A stretch of DNA of 64,000 nucleotides from PALSA-693 sp963781155 (GTDB taxonomy: Bacteria; Actinomycetota; Acidimicrobiia; Acidimicrobiales; Palsa-688). The notes under the pieces were generated by a model. The model was not told the origin of the DNA and did not search any database. It saw only the letters and a program-made list of their open reading frames with translations. The stretch covers positions 62,001-126,000 of the forward strand of contig CAWAEC010000013.1 of NCBI GenBank assembly GCA_963781155.1, given 5' to 3'. Both the position numbers and the translations under genes were made by a program. The stretch's first letter is position 1, and the number at the start of each line of letters is the position of its first letter. Of the stretch, positions 37,290 through 46,191 are shown piece by piece.

Positions 37290-38075
37290 ATGCCGAATGC
37301 TCGTCTGCCCGGGCTGCGGGGCCGGAAGCCGGTCAAACCACCCGCGGAACGATTCAACATCCAGTACATCACCGCCTACCTCCGGGCCCCGCTGCCGGCC
37401 CCGGCTTATCCCATTGACGTCTCCGGCGGAATCACGAATTGGCAGATGCTCGGCAATGGACCGGACCCGACGTTAACCGTCCACCACGGCCAGCCCGTGG
37501 GAGATTGCACATTCGCAGGACGACAGCATCTCCGCATGGCGAAGGCGGCGGCCGCCGGCGAGACCGAGACCTGGGAAACGACGAACCAGCTGGTCGACGA
37601 GTACCTCGCCTACGATCACGGCAAAGATGAGGGAGCCAATATCGCCGACCTGCTGTTGTCCTGGTACAAGGCTGGCAAAATCCTGGCGTTCGCGCCGGTC
37701 GATCACACCAATCCGAGTGATTGCGACAGCGCCATGACCGCTTTTCACGGTCTGTATGTTGGGGTCGACCTGACCGATGATGCTGACCAGTTGTTCGGGA
37801 AGGATGAGGCCTGGACGGTCGCAAACGGCGAACACCCCGACCCCAACGAGGGCCACTGCATCGTCAAGGTCAAAGCGGATGGCCAGGACCTGGACACCTG
37901 GGTCACCTGGGGCGCCCTCCAGGCGTCAACCCTGGGTTGGACCGCAGCCTGTCTCGACGAGGCGTGGGCGGTCGTAACCACAGAAGACGAGGCAGCCAAA
38001 CTCAATATGCCGGCCCTGCTGGCCGACATCAACGCCCTCGGCGGGACCGGCGGCAACGGTAACCAATCGTCCTGA
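37290..38075 (+). CDS. Papain-like fold hypothetical protein
   Basis: A 261-residue protein, ATG 37290 preceded by GGAGG. I do not recognise a named family. It has an ordering expected of papain-like cysteine peptidases: a Gln then Cys in GQPVGDCTFAGRQHLRMA (about residues 68-85), a His in NEGHCIVKVKADGQD (about 190) and a Trp-rich strand DTWVTWGALQAS. No signal peptide or membrane segment. A cysteine-peptidase or transglutaminase-like activity is possible but unproven. It stands alone between divergent and convergent neighbours. Confidence 0.7.
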   Translation: MPNARLPGLRGRKPVKPPAERFNIQYITAYLRAPLPAPAYPIDVSGGITNWQMLGNGPDPTLTVHHGQPVGDCTFAGRQHLRMAKAAAAGETETWETTNQLVDEYLAYDHGKDEGANIADLLLSWYKAGKILAFAPVDHTNPSDCDSAMTAFHGLYVGVDLTDDADQLFGKDEAWTVANGEHPDPNEGHCIVKVKADGQDLDTWVTWGALQASTLGWTAACLDEAWAVVTTEDEAAKLNMPALLADINALGGTGGNGNQSS

Positions 38076-38158
38076 CACCGGGGATGATCGTTCTTCGATC
38101 TCGCCCAAAGATGCTGCGGCCCCCGTTGGCCTTCAGCCGCTGACGGGAGCCGCAGCGC

Positions 38159-38507
38159 TTACATCCCTTTGACCAAACCGATGACGTTGCCCTGAGGATC
38201 CGCGAACTGGGCGATCGACGGTCCATCGGGAATATCTGCCGGCGGCACGACAACCCGTCCGCCGAGGGATGCGGCTTTGTCGAGGGTGGCTTGCAAGTCG
38301 TCCGTAGCAACGTAGAACGTCACATGCGGCTGCCCGTCGGGCGTGGGTCCGACGCCCCCGCCGATACCGCCATCGGTGCCACTGACGATCCCGTAGATTC
38401 ATGGGATTGCTGGCGTCGATCGCCCATCCGAAGAGGTCCCTGTAGTACTGCTGAAGCTTGACCGCGTCAGGTCCTGCAATTTCGAAATGAATTACCGGGT
38501 GAGCCAC
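38159..38507 (-). pseudogene. VOC-superfamily protein, one frameshift
   Basis: The N-terminus (PVIHFEIAGPDAVKLQQYYR, DLFGWAID) is in one frame; near 38397 the frame shifts and continues as YGIVSGTDGGIGGGVGPTPD, HVTFYVATDDLQATLDKAAS and FADPQGNVIGLVKGM to a TAA at 38159. One single-base indel restores a 116-residue glyoxalase-fold protein like many actinobacterial small VOC proteins. GTG 38507 follows AGGAGAAGG, fixing the start. Confidence 0.8.
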
Positions 38508-38616
38508 GCCCTTCTCCTCTCGTGTTGCGGCGAGAGCCATTCCCTGTCCGGTTTGTTGATGTTAGCGCCACCGAACGGAGAAGCTCCGAAGTCAGCCCGC
38601 TAGCATCGGGCGGGCG

Positions 38617-39117
38617 ATGCCGGACAAGCGTCTTGTTCTCCTGCGCCACGCCAAGTCCAGTTGGGCGCAACCGGATCTTGCCGACCACGACCGGCCCCTC
38701 AATGATCGTGGGCGCCGGGCGGCGGCCGCGGTAGGCCATTACCTCCGACGTGCCGGGGTCCGTCCCGATCTGGTCCTTTGTTCTTCTGCGATACGAGCCC
38801 GCCAAACCCTCGAGTCGCTCGATCTGGCGAACAGTGTCGAGATCCGTATAGAACCAGACCTGTACGGAGCAAGCGCCGGGGATTTGCTGAGCAGGATCCG
38901 CAAGGTCCCCGCCCGCGTCGTTAGCCTGCTGCTCATCGCCCACAACCCCGGTATCGAATTACTGGCCCGAAGCCTGACGGGCGACGGGCTGTCGGATGCG
39001 GAGAAGTTCCCGACTGGCGCGGTCGCCGAGTTCGTGGTTTCCGTGTCCGAGTGGGAGGAAATTCGTCCGGGCTCGGTCCGGTTGCACGCCTTCGTTGTTC
39101 CCCGCGACCTGGTCTGA
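38617..39117 (+). CDS. sixA: Phosphohistidine phosphatase SixA-like
   Basis: A 166-residue histidine phosphatase. The catalytic RHG-type motif appears as LVLLRHAKSSWAQPDLADHD at the N-terminus, and the second His is in LLLIAHNPGIELLAR (about residue 109). This matches the SixA branch, which dephosphorylates phosphohistidine or small phosphoesters. ATG 38617 is 10 nt after TAGCAT, with no Shine-Dalgarno. Confidence 0.9.
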   Translation: MPDKRLVLLRHAKSSWAQPDLADHDRPLNDRGRRAAAAVGHYLRRAGVRPDLVLCSSAIRARQTLESLDLANSVEIRIEPDLYGASAGDLLSRIRKVPARVVSLLLIAHNPGIELLARSLTGDGLSDAEKFPTGAVAEFVVSVSEWEEIRPGSVRLHAFVVPRDLV

Positions 39118-39503
39118 CCCGACGCGTCCGGGCTGGCGACGCCGCCCCGCCGGCGACCGTTACGGAGCCAACCCGGAAGAGATTTCCGTTTGCTTCCACG
39201 TGAAACTGATGTTGTTGTCGGTTTGCACAAAGACAGCGTCTTTTATCCCCTAAGCAGGATCTGGCCAGTCAGGCGTCGTGCCTCCGGCAGCGATCGGAGC
39301 CGCCTCAGCCGACAGTCCACGACCGCGCCGGCGGCCGCCAGCCAACGGACGGGCTTTTCCGTCTCTGCGACTTCTTCCTTCAACCTCGTTCACGGCCGAT
39401 ACCCCCCCTCTGCAGTCCCCGATTGACCGGTAAGCGTTACGCAAGTGCCGAGTCCCCGCAGGTGACCTTCCCGTTGCCACCTCTCGTCCTATCCTGCCAA
39501 CCC
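39118..39503. other. Gene-free stretch with a hairpin-element fragment
   Basis: No supported gene between sixA and the second ECF sigma gene. It contains at 39207-39227 a 21-bp match (19 of 21) to one arm of the hairpin element at 44792-44812. TATCCT at 39490-39495 is a candidate -10 for the sigma gene, 8 nt before its GTG. Confidence 0.5.
39207..39227 (+). repeat. Dispersed hairpin element, copy 2 (one arm)
   Basis: TGATGTTGTTGTCGGTTTGC plus one base, differing from 44792-44812 at two of 21 positions. Only this arm is well conserved here. Confidence 0.45.
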
Positions 39504-40091
39504 GTGGAAACGGACGTCGAGTTACTCGGGCGGCTGCGCAGCGGCGACGAAGACGCGTTCGTGGCGCTGGTGGACCGCTACCAGCACCCCATGCTGCGCC
39601 TGGCCCGTTCGCTCGTTCCGAGCCTCGCCGTCGCCGAGGAGGCGGTGCAGGACACGTGGATGGGCGTGGTGCGGGGTATCCATCGCTTCGAAGGTCGGTC
39701 CTCACTCAAGACCTGGCTGTTCAGGATCGTCGTCAACCGGGCCCGGTCCGCAGGATCCCGGGAGCCGTCAGACGCCCCCCTCGAGTCGGTTCATTCGGTG
39801 GACCCGTCGCGCTTTGACTCTGGAGGCCATTGGGCCCATCCACTCGAGCGGTGGACGGACGAGGCGGATGACCGGCTCGACGCGGCGACCTGGGTTCCGT
39901 TCCTCGCGGCCGCCCTCAACGACCTCCCTCCCCGCCAACGCCAGGTCGTTCTCCTGCGTGACGTCGAAGGGCTCTCCAATCAAGAGGCCTGTTCAGTGCT
40001 CGGGATCAGTGCCGGTAATCAACGGATCCTGTTGCACCGGGGCCGCGCTCGCCTGCGCGGGATGCTCGAGACCAATATAAAGAGGAATTGA
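39504..40091 (+). CDS. ECF RNA polymerase sigma factor
   Basis: A 195-residue sigma-70 factor. Region 2 includes DEDAFVALVDRYQHPMLRLA and AEEAVQDTWMGVVRGIHRFE; region 4 has LPPRQRQVVLLRDVEGLSNQ followed by EACSVLGISAGNQRILLHRG. The GTG at 39504 has no ribosome site but a TATCCT box upstream. The next gene, 3 nt after its stop, encodes a zinc-finger anti-sigma protein, so the two form a unit. It lies immediately upstream of selA in the same orientation. Confidence 0.9.
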   Translation: METDVELLGRLRSGDEDAFVALVDRYQHPMLRLARSLVPSLAVAEEAVQDTWMGVVRGIHRFEGRSSLKTWLFRIVVNRARSAGSREPSDAPLESVHSVDPSRFDSGGHWAHPLERWTDEADDRLDAATWVPFLAAALNDLPPRQRQVVLLRDVEGLSNQEACSVLGISAGNQRILLHRGRARLRGMLETNIKRN

Positions 40092-40094
40092 CCG

Positions 40095-40355
40095 ATGCTG
40101 TTATTGCGACGCCGGGATATCGTTTGCCAGCAAGCGGTCGAACTGGTCACCGACTACCTCGAGGGGGCGTTGTCGCGACGGGATCGCCGCCGCTTCGAGG
40201 CGCATCTTCGCTCGTGCCCCAACTGCACCGCGTACGTGGAGCAGATCAGGGTAACCGTCGTCTTGACCGGATCCGTTCAGCCGGAGGACCTAACGCCAGA
40301 GGCCCGGGCCGAGCTGACCGAGTTGTTCCGACAGTGGCAGTCGGAGCAGAACTAG
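40095..40355 (+). CDS. Small soluble zinc-finger anti-sigma protein
   Basis: An 86-residue protein with the zf-HC2 pattern: CQQAVELVTDYLEGALSRRD then H-x3-C-x2-C in HLRSCPNCTAYVEQI. It has no membrane helix, so it is a cytosolic anti-sigma of the RsrA/ZAS type that could sense redox state through its zinc-bound thiols. Directly follows the ECF gene. Given selA 60 bp downstream, redox control of selenoprotein synthesis is an attractive but unproven idea. Confidence 0.88.
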   Translation: MLLLRRRDIVCQQAVELVTDYLEGALSRRDRRRFEAHLRSCPNCTAYVEQIRVTVVLTGSVQPEDLTPEARAELTELFRQWQSEQN

Positions 40356-40404
40356 CGCGCGGGGACTTCGTCCGGCTTCCAGTGTCGCCGGCACGCTCCA
40401 CCCG

Positions 40405-40410
40405 TAGCAT
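40405..40410 (+). promoter_or_regulatory. -10 box for leaderless selA
   Basis: TAGCAT ends 7 nt before GTG 40418, the same spacing as at the MFS gene. No Shine-Dalgarno is present. Confidence 0.4.
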
Positions 40411-40417
40411 GGCGGCC

Positions 40418-41751
40418 GTGAACGCTGACGACCCTTCTCCCGGTGGAGCGCCCCCGGCGCGGATCGGCCACCCTCGGTCGACTGGTTGGGCCGGCAGCTG
40501 GCGGGGACCGGCCTGCCCCCGCCGCTGCTCGTTGACGTCGCCCGTTCCGCCGTCGCGGCCGCAGTCCAGGCCGAAGATCCCGGCTCGGCCCTGTCGAGAG
40601 CCCACGTTGCCGCCGCCATCGAGCAACGGCGGTTGCTGCAGCCGGTGATCAACGCCACCGGAGTGCTGCTGCACACGAACCTGGGACGAGCTCCGCTCGC
40701 GATGCATCGCCCGGCCGGCTACGCCAATCTTGAGCTCGACCTGGCCAGCGGGCAACGGGGGGACCGCTCGGTCCATGCCGCTCGATTACTGGCGAAAGCA
40801 ACTGGCGCCGAGGCTGCCCTGGTCGTCAATAACGGCGCGGCCGCCATTTTCCTCGTGCTGGCGGCCCTCGCTTCCGGTCAGGACGTGATCGTAAGCCGGG
40901 GCGAGCTGGTGGAGATCGGGGGAGGCTTCCGGATCCCGGAAGTCCTGGAAGCCTCCGGCGCCCGCCTGGTGGAGGTGGGCACGACCAACAAGACCCGGCC
41001 GTCAGACTACGAGCGCGCCATCGGAGCAGAAACGGCCTTGTTGCTCAAGGTGCACACGTCCAATTACCGGATCACCGGTTTCGTGGAATCGGTCAGCGTC
41101 GCCCAGCTCCGTGCCGTCGCCTCGAACGGGGATGGTGCGGTCCCGGTTGCGGTCGACCTCGGCTCCGGCTTGCTGGACGCGAACTGCCCTTGGCTGCGCC
41201 AGGGTCCCCCGGCCTGGCTCGGCGGGGAGCCAGCCGTTCGCCAGACGCTGGCGGGCGGGGCGTCGGTGGTGACCTTCAGCGGTGACAAGCTGCTCGGCGG
41301 CCCCCAGGCCGGCGTGATCGCAGGGCGGGCGGATCTCGTCGCTCGCTGCCGCCGGCATCCGTTGGCCCGGGCGCTGCGCCCGGGCGGGCTGATCCTGGAG
41401 GCGCTGCAAGACGTTGCTCTGGCCTATCTGCGCGGCGACGCCGGCCGTACCGTCCCGTTGTGGCAGCTGGCAGCGGCCCCTGTGGAAGCGTTGCGTCAGC
41501 GGGCGGACGCTCTCGGCTCGGGCCAGGTCGTCGAGTGCGCGTCGGTGATGGGAGGCGGAGCCCTCCCGGACCGCACCATCTCGTCAGTGGGTGTGGCCGT
41601 CGACGGCGACATCACCGTCGCACTTCGCGCCGCCACCCCGCCGATACTGGCCCGGGTGGTGGACGGACGCACCATTTGCGACCTGCGCACGGTCTTCCCG
41701 GATCAGGACCCCTCGCTGGCGAAAGCCCTGGCCGCAACCGTCGACGGCTGA
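40418..41751 (+). CDS. selA: L-seryl-tRNA(Sec) selenium transferase
   Basis: A PLP enzyme of about 445 residues that converts Ser-tRNA(Sec) to Sec-tRNA(Sec) with selenophosphate. The SelA signature with the PLP lysine is FSGDKLLGGPQAGVIAG, and INATGVLLHTNLGRAPL and VGTTNKTRPSDYERAI are typical. The continuous frame can only begin at TTG 40486. The conserved N-terminus PPSVDWLGRQLAG reads just upstream in that frame, while GTG 40418 and ATG 40409 are one base out of phase, so a single-base indel near 40460 is likely. The stop is 4 nt before selB. Confidence 0.93.
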
Positions 41752-41755
41752 GCAG

Positions 41756-43547
41756 ATGCGGGTAATTGCGACCGCCGGCCACGTTGACCACGGCAAGTCC
41801 ACACTTGTCCGGGCCCTCACCGGTACCGACCCCGATCGCTGGGAGGAAGAGAAGTCCCGGGGGATGACAATCGATCTGGGGTTTGCATCGACCACGCTCG
41901 AATCGGGCCGCGAGGTCGGCTTTGTGGACGTGCCGGGGCATGGGCGGTTTCTCAAGAACATGCTTGCCGGCGTCAGCGAGGTCGATGCCTGCCTCTTTGT
42001 CGTCGCCGCCACGGAGGGGTGGATGGCGCAGTCCGAGGAGCATTTGCGGATTCTCGAGCTCTTCGGCGTTTCCCACGGCGTGGTGGCTCTGACCAAAGTT
42101 GGTCTCGTGGACGATGAGGTCCTCGAACTGGCCGCTCTCGAAGTGAGCGAGCACGTTGATCGGACATTTCTGGCCGAGGCGGAGACCGTATTCGTCGACG
42201 TGCCCGACGGCAGGGGCGTCGATGCCCTGGCGGCCGCTCTGGATCGGCTGGTGGAAGGTGTTCCCGCCGCCGCAAACCGGGGTCGACCGCGCCTGTGGGT
42301 CGATCGTTCGTTCCCGGTTCGCGGCGCGGGCACCGTGGTCACCGGCACCCTGGGCGGAGGCGAGGTCGCCGTCGGCGACGACCTGCTGGTTACGCCGGGC
42401 GCGGACCGGGTACGGGTCCGAGGTCTGCAAAGCCACTACCGGTCCCTCCCGGCGGCGGATCCCGGACGCCGGTTGGCAGTCAACCTGACGGGTGTGGCCC
42501 ACCAGGCGATCCTCCGGGGCCACGTTCTGGTCCGTCCGGGCCAATGGCATCTGACCCGCTCGGTCGACGCGTCCCTGCGCGTGCTGCCCGCGGTCGACTT
42601 TCCGCTCAGCAATCGAGGGGCGTTTGTCATGTACCTGGGCTCGGCGGATTTCCCTGTCCGTTTGCGGGTATTGGGCGGCGCCTCGGCCATCGAGCCAGGC
42701 GAGGAGGGAGCTGTCCGCCTGTGGTTGCGCGGCGCCGTGCCGGTACCCCTGCTTACCCGGCGACCGCTACATCCTGCGGGAGCTGGGTCGGGGTGAACTG
42801 GTGGGCGGCGGCGTCATCCTCGACGTTGACCCGGTTCGGGCCGCGGCCCGGGCCCGTCCGTCGCGCTCGGTGGAACGAGTGATCGAAGAACGGGGCTGGA
42901 TCGACGTCGACCACCTCGAACGGCTGACGGGACAGCGGCTGTCCCCGACCGCCGGTCACTGGGTGATCGACCCGGCTCGCCAGAGCGCGCTGGAGGAGCG
43001 CCTGCGCCTCGACTGCGAGGCGGCGGGGCCACAGGGCGTGGACCTGGCCGGCCTGGGGGATATCGAACGAGCCCTCCTGGCCGGCGGCTTGCCTGGCACG
43101 GTAATCGTCGAGAACCGGGTGTACGCCGAGGCCGCGGTTACCACGGAGCTCAGCGAGGAGGCGACCCGGGTTCTGGCCCTGCTCGAGGGGGACCCGCTCA
43201 GCCCGCCAGACATGCCCCTCTCCGATCGGGCGGCCCTCCGGGATCTGGAACACCGGGGCCTGGCCTGCCAGGTCGGGCCGATCTGGCTGGCGACGAGTGC
43301 CATCGAATCGGCCATTGCCATCCTGACTCGCCTGCTGGAGTCCGCGCCGGACGGGTTCACCGTTTCAGAAGCACGTGAGGCGCTGGGCACATCGCGAAAA
43401 TACGCGTTGCCACTGTTGGGCCATCTCGACGCGACTGGCATCACCCGCCGTCACGGGGACCGCCGGGTCGCCGGCTCCGTACTGCTGCGGCAATCCGACC
43501 GGGCGCCGGCGACGGGCGCGGCCGGCAACCTCGACGGCCGGCCGTGA
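41756..43547 (+). pseudogene. selB: Selenocysteine-specific elongation factor, one frameshift
   Basis: SelB delivers Sec-tRNA(Sec) to UGA codons marked by a SECIS hairpin. GTPase motifs: IATAGHVDHGKSTLVRAL (G1), VDVPGHGRFLKNMLAGVSEV (G3) and LTKVG (G4). After domains II-III the frame breaks near 42755 and resumes as PGDRYILRELGRGELVGGGV, then runs through the winged-helix C-terminal domain that binds SECIS RNA (SEAREALGTSRKYALPLLGH, close to the end). Total 1792 nt, one base over a multiple of three, so a single indel restores about 597 residues. I read it as functional. Confidence 0.9.
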
Positions 43548-43566
43548 CAGGAGGTATGAAGGCGGG

Positions 43567-44572
43567 GTGAACCTCACCGAGTGGACAACGTGCGGGGGCT
43601 GCGCCGCCAAGTGGGGCGGAGCCCCACTCACCGCGCTGATCGCCGAGCTGGCCGGCCCATCGGACCCGCAACTGATGCTCGGGCTGGCGCCCTTCGACGA
43701 TGCCGCCGTCTATCGCCTCGGTCCGGGCAGCGCCCTCGTCTCCACCACCGATTTCTTTCCGCCGCTCGTCGACGACCCGGCCGACTTCGGCGCCATCGCG
43801 GCCGCCAACGCCTGCAGCGACGTGTTCGCCATGGGCGGCCGGGTGCTGCTGGCACTCAACATCGCGGCCTTCCCCGAGGAGTTTCCCTCCGAGGCCATCG
43901 CTGCCATCTTCGCTGCCGCGGCCGAGGTCGTCCGCGAAGCGGGCGGGACCGTGGCCGGCGGGCACACCATTCGCTCGACCGAGCCCATCTTCGGCCTGGC
44001 AGTCCAGGGCCTGGTCGATCCCGACCGCGTGTGGACGAAGGCTGGGGCGCTCCCCGGAGATCGCCTGCTGCTCTCGAAACCGATCGGGTCGGGCATCGTG
44101 CTCGCAGGAGGATCTCCCGAGGACAAGGCGGCGGCCATACGGGTCATGCGTTCGCTCAATGCCACGGCTGCGTCCCAGTTGCACGACCTCGATACAGCTG
44201 ACGGACAGCGCGTGGTCCATGCCGTCACTGACGTCACCGGCTTCGGTCTGGCCGGGCACGGGTGGGAGATCGCGGATCGGGGCGGGGTGACGGTGCGGTT
44301 CCGGACGGACTCCTTGCCGCTGTACCCGGGCGCCCTGGCCGCATCGCGGGCCGGCACCAGGACCGGCGGGGATCAGCGCAACCGGACGTACCTGGCCGGG
44401 CACTTGGAGGACACCGCGCCCGACGCCTTGTCCGCCCTGGCCCTGGATCCGCAGACCTCCGGCGGACTGCTCGCAGCAGTGGCTCCGGTGGCCGCGGCCC
44501 AACCTGACGGCCGCGGGCTGGTGGGAGGTCGGCGAGGTGATCGAGGGGCCGGCGGCGGTCGAGCTGGTGTAA
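43567..44572 (+). pseudogene. selD: Selenophosphate synthetase, frameshift near C-terminus
   Basis: SelD makes selenophosphate from selenide and ATP. The catalytic Cys/Lys region is TTCGGCAAKWGGAP, so this SelD has Cys, not Sec, at the active site. APFDDAAVYRLGPGSALVST binds ATP/metal, and AMGGRVLLALNIAAFPE and TVAGGHTIRSTEPIFGLAVQ are typical. The end of the continuous frame is aberrant, but one base off it reads LTAAGWWEVGEVIEGPAAVE and stops at 44572, the expected C-terminus. GTG 43567 starts it, 19 nt after selB. Confidence 0.9.
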
Positions 44573-44665
44573 TCGGCTTTCGGGGCGGGTCCCCGGGGCC
44601 GGTCGGTCGGTCGGGACCGGCCTGTGGCGTGGACCTGGACCGGTCAGTCGAGGGCTGATGTGTGG

Positions 44666-44750
44666 GTTGGTCCCGGGCGGTCCGCCGGGACCGACCTGAG
44701 GGTTGGTCCCGGGCCGGTCGGTTGGTCCCGGGCCGGTCCGCCGGGACCGA
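44666..44750. repeat. GGTTGGTCCCGGGC direct repeats
   Basis: GGTTGGTCCCGGGC occurs at 44666, 44701 and 44719; two copies continue as GGTCCGCCGGGACCG, itself a hairpin. It sits in the 350-bp selD-selC gap, which has no supported gene. A G/C hairpin here may end the sel transcript. Confidence 0.6.
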
Positions 44751-44766
44751 TTTGTGGAGCGTTCGC

Positions 44767-44812
44767 GCATCTGTGGACCGAAAAGTACACATGATGTTGT
44801 TTTCGGTTCGCA
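44767..44812. repeat. Dispersed hairpin element, copy 3 (full palindrome)
   Basis: CATCTGTGGACCGAAAA is followed after a 15-nt loop by TTTTCGGTTCGCAGATG, a 17-bp stem with two mismatches. One arm matches 31312-31335 and the other 39207-39227. Intergenic, between selD and selC. Confidence 0.7.
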
Positions 44813-44925
44813 GATGGGCCGGCGGTACACAGAACGAGACAGAGGCAAAGAGAGGGAGCGGGCACGACAGGAAGGGGCGAGAGAGGACAGGCAGCGTCCG
44901 GCAGCAGCTCGCTAGGCTCGCCTAT

Positions 44926-45018
44926 GGAGGTGTCCGAGCGCCTGGTGGACTCCGCCGCCTTCAAAGCGGTTGGCTGTGGCGACCCCACAGCGGCGGGTTC
45001 GATTCCCGTCCACCTCCG
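44926..45018 (+). tRNA. selC: tRNA-Sec (anticodon UCA)
   Basis: Begins GGAGGTG and ends CACCTCC with discriminator G; CCA follows in the genome at 45019-45021. The anticodon loop CTTCAAA on the stem GCCGC/GCGGT gives anticodon TCA. The long variable arm GCTGTGG-CGACC-CCACAGC is a 7-bp hairpin, as expected of tRNA-Sec. The T arm is CGGGTTCGATTCCCG. The eighth acceptor position is T opposite C rather than a pair. It completes the selA/B/D set and lies 10 nt from the convergent ferritin-like gene. Confidence 0.95.
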
Positions 45019-45030
45019 CCACCACAGGGA

Positions 45031-46191
45031 TCACATGAAATTGCGGGTATGCAGAGCGGAGAGCTCCGCTGCCACGCGCTCACCGAAGCCGAGTCGCACC
45101 AGCCGCCGCTGGCGGCCGTGATCCATGTCGTCCTGCAGCCGCTGGACCCGATCCCAGCCCTCGCCGATGGCCTCGGGTGTCCAGTCGCCCGCAGCCAGGA
45201 TGACCAGCGAATCCTGCACAGCCGCGGCCAGCCCGGCCGTGTGGGAAAGCGCATCGTGGCGCCGCTCGATGGCGGCGCGCAGCCGGTCCCGGCAGCCTGG
45301 GTCGCCCTTCACCTGCTCCTCCAGGTGGGCGAGCGCGAAGGCCACGTGACGAGCTTCGTCGTGGCCGGCGAGCTGCGCGATCCGGGCCGTCACCGGATCT
45401 GGAGCCCAGTGCTCGAGGAAGGACAGGAGGGACAGGAAGGTTCCCTCCCCCAGCACCGAGAGGAGAAAGGAGGCGGTCGCCCAATCGGGCTGATCGAACA
45501 GGCTCTGGAGCGACGCTCGTCCTCCCGCTCCGGATACACCCAGCGGCCTGCCCAGCAACGACGCCCGTCTTGCGAACACCTCCATGTGCCGGGCCTCGTC
45601 TGCAACCTGTGTGGCAAGAAACTGCTGGACCTCCCGGAAGTGCGGGTGGATTCGCCCGATGAAGCGGGCGGGAACCATCAACGCCGCCTGCTCGTTTTCG
45701 ATCAGGTAGGTCATCACCTGGATCACCGCCTCCTCGATCTCGTCCGGGAGGTCGGGGGCGACCAGTCGATTTGCGTGGCCGGATCCCACTGCCGGGCCAC
45801 TGCCTGGGCGTACAGGCGGGGCGCGAGGTCGGTCCACACCTCGCCCCGGCGGTCGAGGTCAGCCACGTCCAGCGGCGGGCCGCCAGCCTCGACCAGGGAA
45901 CCTCTCGCCGCCAGCCCCCAGCCGAGCGCGGCGGCGCGTCCGCCACGGCCGAGATGTCTCCGGCTCGAACTGCGCCCGTCAGGCGCCGGTCCCCGGCATC
46001 GCCTCTGACCACCACGTCCCCCTCTGCGACGCCGTGGCCGGCCTTCCGGCCCACGCGCGCCAGGTGGACACGCAGATGCCGGTCGGTGCCGCGCACCCGC
46101 AGCAGTTGCCCGGGCCCTAGGGTTGCCAGCACCCGGTCGACGAGTAGATGCCCGCCCCGATCCAGGCCCAGCCCGCCAAGGTCTACGTCAC
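45031..46191 (-). pseudogene. TusA-like domain fused to ferritin-like diiron domain, frameshifted
   Basis: The N-terminal part reads VDLGGLGLDRGGHLLVDRVL then LGPGQLLRVRGTDRHLRVHL, a TusA/SirA fold without the catalytic Cys-Pro. Near 45900 the frame changes and continues as PLDVADLDRRGEVWTDLAPR, then near 45757 changes again into a ferritin-like domain. That domain has paired Glu/His ligands: YLIENEQAALMVPARFIG, VADEARHMEVFARRA and GHDEARHVAFALAHLEE. The start probably overlaps the PhnD-like stop as GTGA, with one more indel just after. Likely a diiron oxidase or oxygenase of unknown substrate. Confidence 0.7.

Noticed and set aside
43567..44572. SelD as a selenoprotein
   Set aside because: The active-site region reads TTCGGCAAKW with Cys codons; no in-frame TGA is found there.
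44234..44848. Minus-strand frame over the selD end
   Set aside because: Overlaps selD antisense and reads through the GGTCCCGGG repeats as Pro/Arg/Gly repeats; no coding signal.
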